Origin: Methylophilus sp. TWE2
Lineage (GTDB): Bacteria; Pseudomonadota; Gammaproteobacteria; Burkholderiales; Methylophilaceae
DNA: 64,000 nt
Direction: 5' to 3'
Assembly (NCBI RefSeq): GCF_001183865.1
Contig: NZ_CP012020.1
Span: forward strand, 620,001-684,000
The notes under the pieces are model-generated. The model worked only from the letters and a program-made list of their open reading frames with translations. It was not told where the DNA came from and made no database searches. Position numbers and translations under genes: made by a program. Below are positions 24,635 through 34,444 of this stretch, piece by piece. Numbering within the stretch: the first letter of the stretch is position 1; each line of letters opens with the position of its first letter.

Positions 24635-25720
24635 CTAAGCTTCACGTCGGCTACTTAACCATTGCCGTCGCCAGAACACCAGTAACATCGCCAGGGCAAT
24701 CAACAGCATTATTAATATCGCCCACCAAAAACCTTGAGGCTCTTTTAACCACGGCATCTGTTCAAAGTTCATCCCAAAAATACCCGCAATCAGTGTCGCA
24801 GGCATAAACAGCATGGCGACAACAGTGAGTGCGCGTACTTCCAGATTCACGCGCTGGCTGAGGCTGGTCATGTAAATATCCATCAGGCCACTCAAGGTGT
24901 CCCGGATGGCTTCCAGCGATTCCGTGAAATGCACGGTGTGGTCATACAAGTCGCGAAGGTAGGGCAAGGTTTGCGGGCTGAAAAAGCCGTGTTCATTGCG
25001 GATCAGGCTATTGAGCACTTCACGCAAAGGCCACACAGCACGGCGTAACTGTATGGTCACATGTTTCAGGCGGTGTATGTTCTGCAGGTCTTCGGGGCTG
25101 GGGCGATCCAGCAGGTGATTTTCGAGCTGTTCGGCATCGTCGTTGATCGCTTCCAGTACCTGGAAGTAGCGTTCCATCAGACTGTCCAGTAAGGCGTAGC
25201 ATAAATAGTCGGAGCCGCTTTGACGCAATAAGGCCTGGCCCTGGCGTAGTCGCTCGCGCACAGGTTCGAAGCTACCAGAAGGTCTTTCCTGGAAAGTAAG
25301 CAACCACTCACGTCCCAAAGCCATACTGATTTGTTCTGAGCTGACGCTCATGCTGCCTGCCTCATAGTAAAACAACCGGGTTTCCAGAAACAGATAATCG
25401 AGGTAGGTGTCCAGTTTTGGGCGTTGCTCGGTATTTAAAATATCATCCAGCACCAGTGGATGCAGCTTGAAGCGTCGGGCGACCGCTTGCAGGACCGGAA
25501 TGTCGAGTACGCCATGGACATTGATCCAGGCTACGTGGCCGGCAGGTGGTTGCCAATGCTCAATATCCTGCATAGTGAGTTGTTGTGACAGGATATCTTG
25601 TGCGTTATAGCAAATTTTATGGATACAGGCGTTTGGTAACGGTGTACCCTCAGGTGTTTCTGCCAGTGTCGGGCTGTTGGTGCCCAGAAGCTTATGTTTG
25701 CGGTGTCTGCGTTTAGCCAT
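24635..25720 (-). CDS. corA: CorA-family divalent metal (Mg/Co) transporter
   Basis: 361 residues. Large soluble N-terminal domain, long stalk helix and two C-terminal transmembrane helices (about 300-320 and 332-352). The first helix ends in GIFGMNFEQMPW, containing the CorA selectivity motif GMN. Convergent with the ParA-like gene, three bases apart. The basic N-terminus MAKRRHRKHK is longer than in E. coli CorA. Substrate probably magnesium; zinc-exporting relatives (ZntB) have the same fold. Confidence 0.88.
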   Translation of the reverse strand: MAKRRHRKHKLLGTNSPTLAETPEGTPLPNACIHKICYNAQDILSQQLTMQDIEHWQPPAGHVAWINVHGVLDIPVLQAVARRFKLHPLVLDDILNTEQRPKLDTYLDYLFLETRLFYYEAGSMSVSSEQISMALGREWLLTFQERPSGSFEPVRERLRQGQALLRQSGSDYLCYALLDSLMERYFQVLEAINDDAEQLENHLLDRPSPEDLQNIHRLKHVTIQLRRAVWPLREVLNSLIRNEHGFFSPQTLPYLRDLYDHTVHFTESLEAIRDTLSGLMDIYMTSLSQRVNLEVRALTVVAMLFMPATLIAGIFGMNFEQMPWLKEPQGFWWAILIMLLIALAMLLVFWRRQWLSSRREA

Positions 25721-25852
25721 CGTTATTCCAAATCAAATTGCCAGTACCTATTGCTGGCCCAGCATAAGCGTTCATGGCCTGGAAATCAACCTGCGGCGGG
25801 TGTGGCGGCAGTCTATGCTAAAATAAAGAAAATTATTCAGTAGGAAAATCGC

Positions 25853-26944
25853 ATGTCTGGCAATACCATCGGCACCTTGTTCACCTTGACTTCATTTGGG
25901 GAATCACATGGCCCTGGCATTGGCGGTATTGTGGATGGGTGCCCACCGGGGCTGGAGCTCAGTGCGGCTGATTTGCAAATAGACCTGGATCGCCGCAAGC
26001 CGGGCACCTCACGCCATGTCACCCAACGCGCAGAAGCCGACGAAGTGGAAATCTTGTCTGGGGTGTTTGAGGGTAAAACTACCGGTACACCGATAGGCCT
26101 GTTGATCCGCAATACCGATCAGCGCTCCCAGGATTACAGCAAAATCATGGATACTTTCCGTCCTGGACATGCTGACTATACCTATAGCCAGAAATACGGT
26201 ATCCGTGATTATCGTGGTGGTGGCCGTTCCAGTGCACGTGAAACCGCAGTACGCGTGGCCGCAGGTGCCATCGCCAAGAAGTGGCTCAAGGAAAAATACG
26301 GCATCCAGATTCGTGGTTACCTCAGCCAGATTGGTGAGATCAAGATCCCATTCGTGAGCTGGGAGGCAGTGTCACAAGAGGGTAATGCTTTCTTCTCACC
26401 CAATGTCGAAATCCTGCCGCAACTGGAAGCCTATATGGACCAGATCCGTAGTGAGCGTGACTCCGTGGGTGCGCAAATTACCGTCGTCGCAGAAAAAGTC
26501 CCTGTCGGCCTCGGAGAACCGGTGTTTGACCGGCTAGATGCTGATATTGCCCATGCCATGATGGGCATCAATGCTGTCAAAGGCGTTGAAATCGGTGCCG
26601 GGTTTGATTCAGTCGCACAGCGTGGCAGTGTCCATAGTGATGAACTCACACCAGGCGGCTTTGCTACCAACCACGCCGGTGGTGTGCTTGGTGGCATCTC
26701 CACTGGTCAGGACATTGTGGTCAATGTCGCGTTTAAGCCTACGTCAAGTATCCCGCAACAGCGCCACTCCATCAATCAGGCCGGTGATGCGGTCATGATG
26801 CAAACCACAGGCCGCCATGATCCATGCGTAGGCATACGTGCGACACCGATCGTAGAAGCAATGCTGGCACTGGTGTTGATGGATCATGCCCTGCGCCACC
26901 GTGGTCAGAATGCAGACGTGCATACCAGCGTTCCAAAATTGTAA
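25853..26944 (+). CDS. aroC: Chorismate synthase AroC
   Basis: 363 residues. Last step of the shikimate pathway, FMN-dependent elimination forming chorismate. Signatures [18 protein letters not shown] near the N-terminus, [10 protein letters not shown] in the middle and [17 protein letters not shown] near the C-terminus are all present. Full length. Start ATG has AGGAAAATC upstream. Followed by an MFS gene 57 bases later. Confidence 0.97.
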   Translation: MSGNTIGTLFTLTSFGESHGPGIGGIVDGCPPGLELSAADLQIDLDRRKPGTSRHVTQRAEADEVEILSGVFEGKTTGTPIGLLIRNTDQRSQDYSKIMDTFRPGHADYTYSQKYGIRDYRGGGRSSARETAVRVAAGAIAKKWLKEKYGIQIRGYLSQIGEIKIPFVSWEAVSQEGNAFFSPNVEILPQLEAYMDQIRSERDSVGAQITVVAEKVPVGLGEPVFDRLDADIAHAMMGINAVKGVEIGAGFDSVAQRGSVHSDELTPGGFATNHAGGVLGGISTGQDIVVNVAFKPTSSIPQQRHSINQAGDAVMMQTTGRHDPCVGIRATPIVEAMLALVLMDHALRHRGQNADVHTSVPKL

Positions 26945-27001
26945 GATTACCTCCGCTCGAGCCAGGTGCCTGAGCAATATCTATCGAAACGCGAGTATGC
27001 C

Positions 27002-28174
27002 ATGAGTCACGCCTTACACTTTAACCTCTCGCGTTTCTATTTTATTTACTATTTCTTTGTCGGTGCGTTTGTCCCCTACTGGGGGCTGTACCTGACGGCA
27101 GAATCTTTTTCCCCGGCCGATATTGGCATCCTGATGTCCCTGTTCCAGTTGAGCCGCATTATTGCGCCTAACCTTTGGGGCTGGTTGGCCGATCATACCC
27201 GGCAGCGTGTGCGCTGGATACGTATGACCGCCTTTTTGGGGCTATTGGGGTTCATCGCCATTTTCTGGGCACATGACTTCACTACCATGTTTATTGTGAT
27301 GGTGGCCCTGAGTTTGTTTACCAGCTCAACTTTGCCTTTGTCTGAATCATTGGTGCTGGCGCATCTGGCGACCACCAATGGGCATTACAGCAAAATTCGT
27401 TTATGGGGTTCATGGGGCTTTATTGTAGCTTCGGTGCTATTGGGATATTTGACCGACTGGTTTGGCATTGGCAGCCTGCTCTGGTTTATCCTGCTGGTGC
27501 AATGTACTTTGTTTGGCCTGACTTGGAAGCTGCCTGAAGCGCATGTTCCTCCACATGCGCATGACGATTTTTCCATCTGGCAGATCCTCAAACAACCCGC
27601 CGTGATGTCACTTCTTATCGGTTGTGCCATGATGGTGACGGCGCATGGCCTCATGTATAACTTTTACTCGATTTATCTGGCAGAGCATGGGTATAGCAAA
27701 GGCATGATAGGTTGGCTGTGGTCGCTGGGCGTGATTTGTGAGATTGGCATTTTCATGAAAATGCCATGGATCATGGCACGCTTTAAATTGAAAACCATTT
27801 TATTGGCCAGCCTGATGATAGGGGTTGTCCGTTTTGCCATGATGGGTCTGGTGCCAGACCAGCTAGTACTGCTATTGCTGGCGCAGACCATGCATGCGTT
27901 CACCTTTGGCAGCTTCCATGCCGCTTCGGTAGAGGTGGTCACACAATACTTTAATGGCCGGCATCAAGCCAAGGGGCAGGCTATTTATAACAGTGTTGCG
28001 TATGGTGTGGGTGGCGCCTTAGGCGGGCTACTAGGCGGCTTCGCCTTGCAGTATCTGGGTGGACAAGTGACGTTTACTCTAGCCGCTTTATTTCCGCTGC
28101 TGGGTGCCATCATTGTCGCTTTAGGGTTACATTTATCGCAGCCTTACGCCCGCAAAGGCATGTTTAGCCATTAA
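27002..28174 (+). CDS. MFS transporter, phenylpropionate/nucleoside-proton symporter-like type
   Basis: 390 residues, twelve predicted transmembrane helices. N-terminal FYFIYYFFVGAFVPYWGLYL resembles the MFS_1-like group that includes E. coli HcaT. The helix 4-5 region carries GHYSKIRLWGSWGF, a typical motif of that group. Start ATG 27002 was preferred to an in-frame GTG at 26966 because MSHALHFNLSRFY fits family starts. Substrate unknown; the aroC neighbour does not settle it. A bidirectional terminator follows. Confidence 0.78.
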   Translation: MSHALHFNLSRFYFIYYFFVGAFVPYWGLYLTAESFSPADIGILMSLFQLSRIIAPNLWGWLADHTRQRVRWIRMTAFLGLLGFIAIFWAHDFTTMFIVMVALSLFTSSTLPLSESLVLAHLATTNGHYSKIRLWGSWGFIVASVLLGYLTDWFGIGSLLWFILLVQCTLFGLTWKLPEAHVPPHAHDDFSIWQILKQPAVMSLLIGCAMMVTAHGLMYNFYSIYLAEHGYSKGMIGWLWSLGVICEIGIFMKMPWIMARFKLKTILLASLMIGVVRFAMMGLVPDQLVLLLLAQTMHAFTFGSFHAASVEVVTQYFNGRHQAKGQAIYNSVAYGVGGALGGLLGGFALQYLGGQVTFTLAALFPLLGAIIVALGLHLSQPYARKGMFSH

Positions 28175-28189
28175 CGATTTGTAGAAATA

Positions 28190-28215
28190 AAAACAGCCCT
28201 TGAAAGGGCTGTTTT
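28190..28215. terminator. Bidirectional terminator between the MFS gene and folE2
   Basis: Perfect eleven-base stem AAAACAGCCCT / AGGGCTGTTTT with a TGAA loop; A-run on one side and T-run on the other serve both strands for the converging genes. Confidence 0.85.
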
Positions 28216-28231
28216 GCGATGCGTGCCTTGA

Positions 28232-29038
28232 TTAGTTAATGCGCTTGTCTCTCTCAATTAATGCATAAGCGCTATGGTTGTGAATGCTCTCAAAGTTTTC
28301 TGACTCAACCACATATTTGACGATGCGCTTTTCAGCGTTCAACTGCGCAGCGACGTCGCGCACCATGTCTTCCACAAATTTTGGATTGTCATAGGCGCGT
28401 TCGGTCACATACTTCTCATCCGGGCGTTTGAGCAGTCCATACAGCTGGCAAGAAGCCTGTTCCTCAATCAGCGTAATCAGGTCTTCCAGCCACATAAACT
28501 CATTGAGCAGGGCAGTCACAGTGACATGGGAGCGCTGGTTGTGTGCGCCGTAGTCCGAAATCTTTTTGCTGCATGGGCATAGGCTGGTCACTGGCACCAT
28601 CACTTGCACCGTGATCTCGAACTGGCCATTCTTGATTTCACCGATAAACTTCACTTCGTAGTCCAACAGGCTTTTCACGCCAGACACTGGCGCTGCCTTG
28701 TTAATGAAGTATGGGAAGCGCATTTCGATATAACCCGACTCAGCTTCCAGGCGCTCCACCATCTGTCGCAAGATGGTTTCAAAAGAGTCAATCGAGATGG
28801 CATGCTCGTTCATGTTGAGGATTTCAACAAAACGCGACATGTGCGTGCCTTTGAAGTTGTGCGGCAAATGCACATACATATCAAATACCGCGACGGTATG
28901 TTGCTCACCGCCGGTTTTGTCTTTCACAATGACTGGATGACGAATAGACTTGATGCCTACTTTATTAATGTCCAGTTGGCGTACATCAGGTGTATTTTGT
29001 ACGTCTTCAATCATCGCAGGAATAACGGGTTGGTTCAT
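28232..29038 (-). CDS. folE2: GTP cyclohydrolase I type FolE2
   Basis: 268 residues. Converts GTP to dihydroneopterin triphosphate for folate (and, in methylotrophs, tetrahydromethanopterin) synthesis. Family motifs: VGIKSIRHP near the N-terminus, GTHMSRF, and [12 protein letters not shown] with the catalytic cysteine. ATG 29038 gives [14 protein letters not shown], like other proteobacterial FolE2; an ATG at 29050 adds four residues. No folE1 is in the window. FolE2 lies after xseB-ispA-dxs but with its own 38-base spacer. Confidence 0.93.
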   Translation of the reverse strand: MNQPVIPAMIEDVQNTPDVRQLDINKVGIKSIRHPVIVKDKTGGEQHTVAVFDMYVHLPHNFKGTHMSRFVEILNMNEHAISIDSFETILRQMVERLEAESGYIEMRFPYFINKAAPVSGVKSLLDYEVKFIGEIKNGQFEITVQVMVPVTSLCPCSKKISDYGAHNQRSHVTVTALLNEFMWLEDLITLIEEQASCQLYGLLKRPDEKYVTERAYDNPKFVEDMVRDVAAQLNAEKRIVKYVVESENFESIHNHSAYALIERDKRIN

Positions 29039-29088
29039 CAGGTGTTCCATAGCGGGAGTGCCCGCCTGTTGATTAATGGTTGAGTTTA

Positions 29089-30933
29089 CTACTCGGAAAT
29101 TAATTTCTCAATAGCTGTGCAAATGCCAGCTTTATCTAGACCACATTCAGCCAGCATAGTTTCATGGCTGCCATGTTCGATAAATTGGTCTGGTAGGCCC
29201 AGGCAAATTATGGATGTTTTTACCTGATATGCTTGCAGGCATTCCATCACGGCTGCCCCGGCACCACCCATGATGGCATTCTCTTCAATAGTGACGATAT
29301 GGTCATGCGTGCGCGCTATTTCAAGCACCATGGATTCGTCCAGAGGTTTGATAAAGCGCATGTTGACGACGGTCGCATCAAAAGATTCCGCCGCTTGTAG
29401 GGCAGGTTGCAACATGCTGCCAAATGCCAGGATGGCCACTTTATGTCCCTGGCGAACCAGTTGCGCCTTGCCAATCTGCAGTGTTTCCAGGGTCGGATAA
29501 ACTGTTGCGCCAATGCCGCTACCTCGCGGGTACCGTACCGCTGCAGTGCCTGGATATTGATAGCCCGTGGTCAGCATCTGGCGGCATTCATTTTCATCAC
29601 TAGGCGCCATGATCACAATGTTGGGGATGCAACGCATAAAGCTCAGGTCAAAACTACCGGCATGGGTAGGACCATCTGCACCAACCAGCCCGGCCCGGTC
29701 TACCGCCAACAACACGTCCAGGTTCTGCAGGGCAATATCATGAATCAGCTGGTCATAAGCGCGTTGCAAAAAGGTGGAGTAAATGGCCACGACAGGCTTG
29801 AGACCATCGCAGGCCATGCCCGCGGCAAAGGTCAATGCGTGTTGTTCGGCAATGCCGACGTCAAAATAGCGTTGTGGATAGGCCTCTGCAAAACGGTTGA
29901 GGCCGGAGCCATCACACATGGCAGGCGTGATGCCTACCAGTTTCTCATCTGCCGCGGCCATATCCACCAGCCAGTCACCAAAAATTTGCGTGTAGGTTGG
30001 GCGCTCACTGGTGCTCAGGCTATGGCCATTTTGCGGGTCAAACTTGCTAACACCGTGGTATTTGTTCGGGTTATCTTCTGCCGGGCTGTACCCTTTGCCT
30101 TTCTGCGTGACCACATGCAGGAATTGCGGGCCCTGCAGCTGGCGGATATTGCTCAAGGTATCTAACAGTGTATCAATGTCATGGCCGTCAATCGGGCCGA
30201 TGTAATTAAACCCGAATTCTTCGAACAGCGTGCCTGGTGTGACCATGCCCTTGGCATGTTCTTCGGCGCGGCGGGCAAACTCTTTCACTGGTGGAATGAT
30301 ATCCAGCACTTTCTTACCACTGCGGCGTACGCTGTCATACAGCTTGCCAGACATCAGGCGCGCCAGGTAATTATTGAGCGCGCCCACATTATTCGAGATG
30401 CTCATATCGTTGTCATTGAGGATGACCAAAATGTTGGTATCCATGTCCCCCGCATTATTCAACGCCTCGAATGCCATGCCCGCTGTCATCGCCCCATCAC
30501 CAATGATGGCCACACTGCGGCGGTTGGAGCCTTGTGCTTTGGCTGCGACCGCCATGCCTAACGCTGCAGAAATCGACGTGCTGGAGTGGCCTGTGCCAAA
30601 AGTGTCAAATTCACTTTCTTCACGTTTGGGGAATCCGGCAATGCCGCCTGCTTTACGCAGATTGGCCATGGCTTCACGGCGGCCAGTCAGGATTTTATGC
30701 GGATAGGTTTGATGGCCGACATCCCACACCAAACGGTCATCCGGCGTGTTGTAAATGTAGTGCAGGGCAATGGTGAGCTCCACTACCCCCAGGTTGGAGG
30801 ACAAATGCCCGCCTGTTTGCGAAACACTTTGAATCAGGAAAGCGCGTAACTCTGCTGCCAGCACTTTGAGCTGTGAGCGTTCTAATGTGCGTAAATCTGT
30901 GGGCGATTGTATGCGGGACAGCAGCGAAGTCAT
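29089..30933 (-). CDS. dxs: 1-deoxy-D-xylulose-5-phosphate synthase Dxs
   Basis: 614 residues. Thiamine-diphosphate enzyme joining pyruvate and glyceraldehyde 3-phosphate, first step of the MEP isoprenoid pathway. Seen: [33 protein letters not shown] with the ThDP metal motif GDG...N, and transketolase pyrimidine-domain motifs [11 protein letters not shown] and GADGPTHAG. Start is two bases from the ispA stop, so the pair is co-transcribed. Confidence 0.97.
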   Translation of the reverse strand: MTSLLSRIQSPTDLRTLERSQLKVLAAELRAFLIQSVSQTGGHLSSNLGVVELTIALHYIYNTPDDRLVWDVGHQTYPHKILTGRREAMANLRKAGGIAGFPKREESEFDTFGTGHSSTSISAALGMAVAAKAQGSNRRSVAIIGDGAMTAGMAFEALNNAGDMDTNILVILNDNDMSISNNVGALNNYLARLMSGKLYDSVRRSGKKVLDIIPPVKEFARRAEEHAKGMVTPGTLFEEFGFNYIGPIDGHDIDTLLDTLSNIRQLQGPQFLHVVTQKGKGYSPAEDNPNKYHGVSKFDPQNGHSLSTSERPTYTQIFGDWLVDMAAADEKLVGITPAMCDGSGLNRFAEAYPQRYFDVGIAEQHALTFAAGMACDGLKPVVAIYSTFLQRAYDQLIHDIALQNLDVLLAVDRAGLVGADGPTHAGSFDLSFMRCIPNIVIMAPSDENECRQMLTTGYQYPGTAAVRYPRGSGIGATVYPTLETLQIGKAQLVRQGHKVAILAFGSMLQPALQAAESFDATVVNMRFIKPLDESMVLEIARTHDHIVTIEENAIMGGAGAAVMECLQAYQVKTSIICLGLPDQFIEHGSHETMLAECGLDKAGICTAIEKLISE

Positions 30934-30935
30934 GG

Positions 30936-31826
30936 TTAGAATGGGCGCTCACAAATAAATTTGGCGATGCCTCTGAGAGGGGCTGCCTTATTGTCAAAGT
31001 CGGCAAGCAGTTGCAAGGTTTCTGTATACAAAGAGTTCACCAGGGCTTTGGCTTCTTCTAAACCGAGCAGGCTGACGTAAGTCGATTTTTCCTGCAATGC
31101 ATCTTTACCTGCGGTTTTGCCCAGCGTTTGCGTATCAGCAGTGGCATCCAGAATGTCATCGACTACCTGGAACGCCAAGCCCATATGCTGGCTGTAATGC
31201 TCCAGAGCATGTATCAATGCTGGAGGCGTTTGAGGTGCTGCGTAAGCACCAAGTAGTGTAGCGGCCCGTATCAGTGCCCCGGTTTTATACTGATGCATCG
31301 TTTCAAGTTCGTGACGTGAGAGCCGCTTGCCAGTACTTTGCAAGTCAATGCTTTGTCCACCGCACATACCTCTCGAGCCGGTTGCCTGTGCCAGCAGTTG
31401 CACTTGTTTGAGTGCTTGTGGTGCCTGTGTTTCAGCAATGCATTCAAAAGCCAGGCTTTGCAGTGCGTCCCCGACCAATAGTGCTGTGGCATCGTCATAC
31501 TGCTTGTGACAACTTGGCTTGCCACGTCTTAAATCGTCATCATCCATACAGGGCATATCATCATGCACCAGTGAAAAAGCGTGAATCAACTCCACTGCAG
31601 CTGCGCTTGCGTCAGACGCCATCCTTGAGGTTCCTGCTAACTCTGCCCCGGCATAAGTCAGTAATGCCCGGACACGCTTTCCACCGCCAAGGACCGCGTA
31701 ACGCATCGCTTGATGCAAACGTTCCGGCAATGCCTCCTCGTTTGGTAGTATTCGTGCGAGCACCTGCTCCACATGCTGTTGATGTGCCGCTGCCCAATGA
31801 TCAAAAACAAAAGACGAGTTAGTCAT
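30936..31826 (-). CDS. ispA: Farnesyl/geranyl diphosphate synthase IspA
   Basis: 296 residues. First aspartate-rich motif [10 protein letters not shown] (chain-length region) and second motif DDILD are clear; [15 protein letters not shown] and the GTxxRA-like block are typical. Builds C15 prenyl diphosphate from the products of the MEP pathway that Dxs starts next door. ATG 31826 follows the xseB stop by 26 bases; a longer frame would overlap xseB and lacks family similarity. Confidence 0.95.
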   Translation of the reverse strand: MTNSSFVFDHWAAAHQQHVEQVLARILPNEEALPERLHQAMRYAVLGGGKRVRALLTYAGAELAGTSRMASDASAAAVELIHAFSLVHDDMPCMDDDDLRRGKPSCHKQYDDATALLVGDALQSLAFECIAETQAPQALKQVQLLAQATGSRGMCGGQSIDLQSTGKRLSRHELETMHQYKTGALIRAATLLGAYAAPQTPPALIHALEHYSQHMGLAFQVVDDILDATADTQTLGKTAGKDALQEKSTYVSLLGLEEAKALVNSLYTETLQLLADFDNKAAPLRGIAKFICERPF

Positions 31827-31852
31827 GAATAAAAGGCAAAAGAGGGCGTGCG

Positions 31853-32098
31853 TTAATTCGGTTCGAAAGGAGTGAGTTGTTGTTGCTGATTCAATATCAT
31901 TACCGTCTGTTCGGCTTGCTGTAGAGACTCCTGGCAAGCTCGCAGCAACTGCATGCCTTCCGTATAGGCGTTTAACGCCGCTTCCAGCGGCAACTCGCCT
32001 GACTCCATGCTTTTTACAATGGTCTCCAGTGCAGCGAGTTTTTCGGCAAAGGTTTGTTGATCATTCACCGTAGATGGTGAGGTGTTGGAAGCACTCAT
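31853..32098 (-). CDS. xseB: Exodeoxyribonuclease VII small subunit XseB
   Basis: 81 residues. FAEKLAALETIVKSMESGELPLEAALNAYTEG-type sequence is the XseB signature (here FAEKLAALETIV and ELPLEAALNAY). Small helical subunit that coats the XseA large subunit. First gene of the conserved xseB-ispA-dxs operon. Confidence 0.95.
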   Translation of the reverse strand: MSASNTSPSTVNDQQTFAEKLAALETIVKSMESGELPLEAALNAYTEGMQLLRACQESLQQAEQTVMILNQQQQLTPFEPN

Positions 32099-32171
32099 GA
32101 AAATTAGCCTGTGAAAACGCCAGCTATTTTAACAAAACTCCCCAGTCTTGCGGGATTATTCTCAAGCGTGA

Positions 32172-32816
32172 CTAGGCCTGGGCGGGTAAGATGCGTAGCA
32201 GAAAGTCGCGTATATCGTTGATCTCTTCTTCACACACGCTGTGAGGCATTTCATATTCGTGCCATTCAACCTCATAACCAGCGGCTTCCAGCGTTTGTTT
32301 GGATGATTGTGCAGTCGCCAGCGTGATTACGGTGTCATGCCGTCCATGTGCCATCCAGATTGGTAAGTGTTTATTGGCGGGGTGTTGCTTCTCTTTAAGC
32401 TGATTTTTTAATGGCAAATAAGTGGATAGTGCTAATACACCAGCTAATGGTTGGTCGAAACGAGTTGCGGTGTGCAAAGCCATGGCACCACCTTGTGAGA
32501 AACCTGCTATTAAAATACGTTGTGAAGGAATACCGCGCGCAATTTCAGCTTCAATCATATTGTTAATCGTCGCTTGCATCTGATTGATACCAGCTTCGTC
32601 TTGTGGGCTGTCAGGCTGTAACCCAAAAATGTCATACCACGCGCGCATCTCGTAACCATTATTGAGCGTGACTGGGAGGTAGGGCGCGTGTGGCAGGATA
32701 AATTTGATATGTGGAAGATTAAGCATCTGTACCACGGGTTCAAAGTCATGACCGTCGGCGCCTAGGCCGTGTAGCCAGATAGCAGTTGCAGTATTGATAG
32801 TTGGTAACTCAGACAT
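32172..32816 (-). CDS. Carboxylesterase/phospholipase-like alpha/beta hydrolase
   Basis: 214 residues. Oxyanion motif WLHGLGADGHDFEP, nucleophile GFSQGGAM (serine about residue 110), acid/His region HGRHDTVI and EMPHSVCEEE. This matches the small esterase group with Pseudomonas EstB and E. coli YpfH. ATG 32816 gives the usual short N-terminus; the frame is open upstream but the extra residues look non-coding. Physiological substrate unknown. Separate transcription unit downstream of a terminator-bearing pilin gene. Confidence 0.85.
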   Translation of the reverse strand: MSELPTINTATAIWLHGLGADGHDFEPVVQMLNLPHIKFILPHAPYLPVTLNNGYEMRAWYDIFGLQPDSPQDEAGINQMQATINNMIEAEIARGIPSQRILIAGFSQGGAMALHTATRFDQPLAGVLALSTYLPLKNQLKEKQHPANKHLPIWMAHGRHDTVITLATAQSSKQTLEAAGYEVEWHEYEMPHSVCEEEINDIRDFLLRILPAQA

Positions 32817-32879
32817 TACGCTTATACATCTCCTGGTGAGGATAGTTATTCTACTAAATTGATTGGTCTTCTTTAAAGC

Positions 32880-32903
32880 AAAAACCCGCCTAGGCGGGTT
32901 TTT
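32880..32903 (-). terminator. Terminator of the pilin gene
   Basis: AAAAACCCGCC-TA-GGCGGGTTTTT near-perfect palindrome 26 bases beyond the pilin stop; on the minus strand it ends in a T-run. Confidence 0.85.
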
Positions 32904-32929
32904 CACATTCAAATCACAAGGGTGATTGA

Positions 32930-33271
32930 TTATGCGTGTGTGCAGGTTGCGCCAGTGGTCAGGTCGCAAGTAACTGTGCCGTTACCACGTGCATTAGGCG
33001 TGGCAGTGAATGTGGTTAATGTTGTTACTGCCGTACCACCATTAATAGATGCACAAGCCCTTGCAGTTGGAGCGGGAGGCGTTCTGTTGAGTTGAATGTC
33101 AGCAAATGCTCTTTTTGCGTAACCGCTCGCTTCAGCCAAACAAGCGTTGTTTGCAGCTTCGCGTGTGTAATCCTGATAAGCCGGAATCGCTACAGAAGCC
33201 AAAATACCAATAATCGCAACCACAATCATCAATTCAATCAGGGTAAAGCCTTGTTGTACGTGTTTTTTCAT
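32930..33271 (-). CDS. Type IV major pilin-like protein (PilA family)
   Basis: 113 residues. Prepilin leader MKKHVQQG, cleaved before [17 protein letters not shown], with the invariant Glu5. The mature protein is only about 105 residues, short for a major pilin, with a cysteine near residue 45 and a C-terminal pair (VTCDL, ATCTH) that may form the disulfide loop. Three ATGs in a row precede the leader after AAGGAA; the third (33271) has the best spacing. A sigma54 promoter lies upstream, as expected for PilS/PilR-controlled pilA. It is separate from the MSHA locus, so it probably feeds a different pilus system. Confidence 0.85.
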   Translation of the reverse strand: MKKHVQQGFTLIELMIVVAIIGILASVAIPAYQDYTREAANNACLAEASGYAKRAFADIQLNRTPPAPTARACASINGGTAVTTLTTFTATPNARGNGTVTCDLTTGATCTHA

Positions 33272-33357
33272 CATCATTTCCTTTTGAGTCAAAGTTTAAA
33301 GTCTAAAGTCTTCTGTTTCAGTCACTGCTTTTCCAACAGTGTTCGCTAAACCTTAAA

Positions 33358-33372
33358 GCAACAGGTGTGCCA
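33358..33372 (-). promoter_or_regulatory. Sigma54 (RpoN) promoter of the pilin gene
   Basis: On the minus strand TGGCAC-ACCTG-TTGC: perfect -24 and -12 boxes at canonical spacing, about 75-90 bases before the pilin start codon. An inverted repeat AACTCAT/ATGAGTT (33392-33413) lies just upstream and could be an activator site. The remaining stretch to 33560 shows nothing else I can name. Confidence 0.85.
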
Positions 33373-33560
33373 GCTAGGTTTTTATGCCTATAACTCATTG
33401 AAAAGTATGAGTTAAGTTATTTTTACCACTCAACTCTTCGATTTGAATAGGCGTTGGGTGGGTTAGGTTAATCAGATTGTAGATGACGTAAAGTGACAAC
33501 CTTCGCCAATCTTTGGCAATGTGGAGTGATGTTTTTTGTCAGGTAGCGATTGGCATAATG

Positions 33561-33592
33561 CAAAAAAGGGACTGTGTGGTACACAATCCCTT
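33561..33592 (-). terminator. Terminator of the MxaD-like gene
   Basis: On the minus strand AAGGGA-TTGTGT...ACACAG-TCCCTT folds into a long stem (one mismatch) followed by TTTTTT. It lies 135 bases after the stop of the MxaD-like gene, leaving a 3' leader with a further inverted repeat (CCAGGGTT/AACCCTGG, 33680-33722). Confidence 0.7.
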
Positions 33593-33726
33593 CATTGAGT
33601 GTCAATTTTCGGTTTTTGACCAAAAACTGCATTTGCAAAAACAGTGTTGTTTACAACGTAAGACTTACCAGAATTTCCACCAGGGTTTACTGTTGCCTTG
33701 CGATTTTTTTCCAGAACCCTGGTTAA

Positions 33727-34272
33727 TTACTTTCCCGATTCGGCGACCTTTTTCAGGCTTTCCAGGCCTGGATCAAAGAATTCGTTGATAGCTTTAGTGG
33801 CTGCATCATCGTTTTGCTCTGGTTTTGGAATATTGGAAGAGTCGGCGCGGGTGTAGCTGCCTTTGACAGTCACCACAGATTCATTGCCGCTACCGGTCAC
33901 GGTGATGGTTGGGTAAAAGTTAGCCAGTTGCAGTGTGCTTTTTTCCAGGATGTACTCATATTTCAAGCGCATGCCTGCATCATCAGCAGAACGCAGTTTT
34001 TCGTACATCACACCGCCGTTTTTCAACTTAACGGTACGGTAGGTTGCGTCGTCACCGTTTTCATCTTTTTTCTGTTCAATGGTGGTGGACTCAACGCCTG
34101 CATGCCAGGCTTGCACATTGCCGAAGTCTTTTAACAATGCCCAGACTTTTGCCGGGGCAGCCTTGATGGTCACGGTTTTTTCAAAACGTAATGCAGCCGC
34201 GCCGTGCGCGCCAGCAGTCAGTGGAATTAATGGCAATAAGGAAACGGCAATAATGCCGAGAATTTTTTTCAT
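33727..34272 (-). CDS. MxaD-like periplasmic SRPBCC protein
   Basis: 181 residues. Signal peptide MKKILGIIAVSLLPLIPLTAGAHG, then a START/SRPBCC (polyketide-cyclase-like) domain: ITIKA-type strand, PAKVWALLKDFGNVQAWH and a C-terminal helix. This is the layout of MxaD, a periplasmic protein of methylotrophs reported to assist electron transfer between methanol dehydrogenase and cytochrome cL. Its neighbour is a YVTN propeller gene, another gene common near methanol-oxidation loci. Methanol dehydrogenase genes are not in the window, so the role is by homology. AGGAGAAATGT gives a strong ribosome site. Confidence 0.75.
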   Translation of the reverse strand: MKKILGIIAVSLLPLIPLTAGAHGAAALRFEKTVTIKAAPAKVWALLKDFGNVQAWHAGVESTTIEQKKDENGDDATYRTVKLKNGGVMYEKLRSADDAGMRLKYEYILEKSTLQLANFYPTITVTGSGNESVVTVKGSYTRADSSNIPKPEQNDDAATKAINEFFDPGLESLKKVAESGK

Positions 34273-34444
34273 TACATTTCTCCTGATATTTACAGACTTT
34301 TAAAACTGAAATTAAGCGGTACTTATATTAAAGTTAGGTATATAAAAGTAGGCGGTCTTGAGTTTTAAAAACAACCCGTGACTTTACCTAAAAAAAAGCT
34401 TCTTTGCGACTAATTCATGGGCGATCCTGTGAAAAAAACGATTT

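Noticed and set aside
29407..30165. Open frame of about 250 codons antisense to dxs
   Set aside because: Fully inside dxs, no recognisable family, composition follows the opposite strand.
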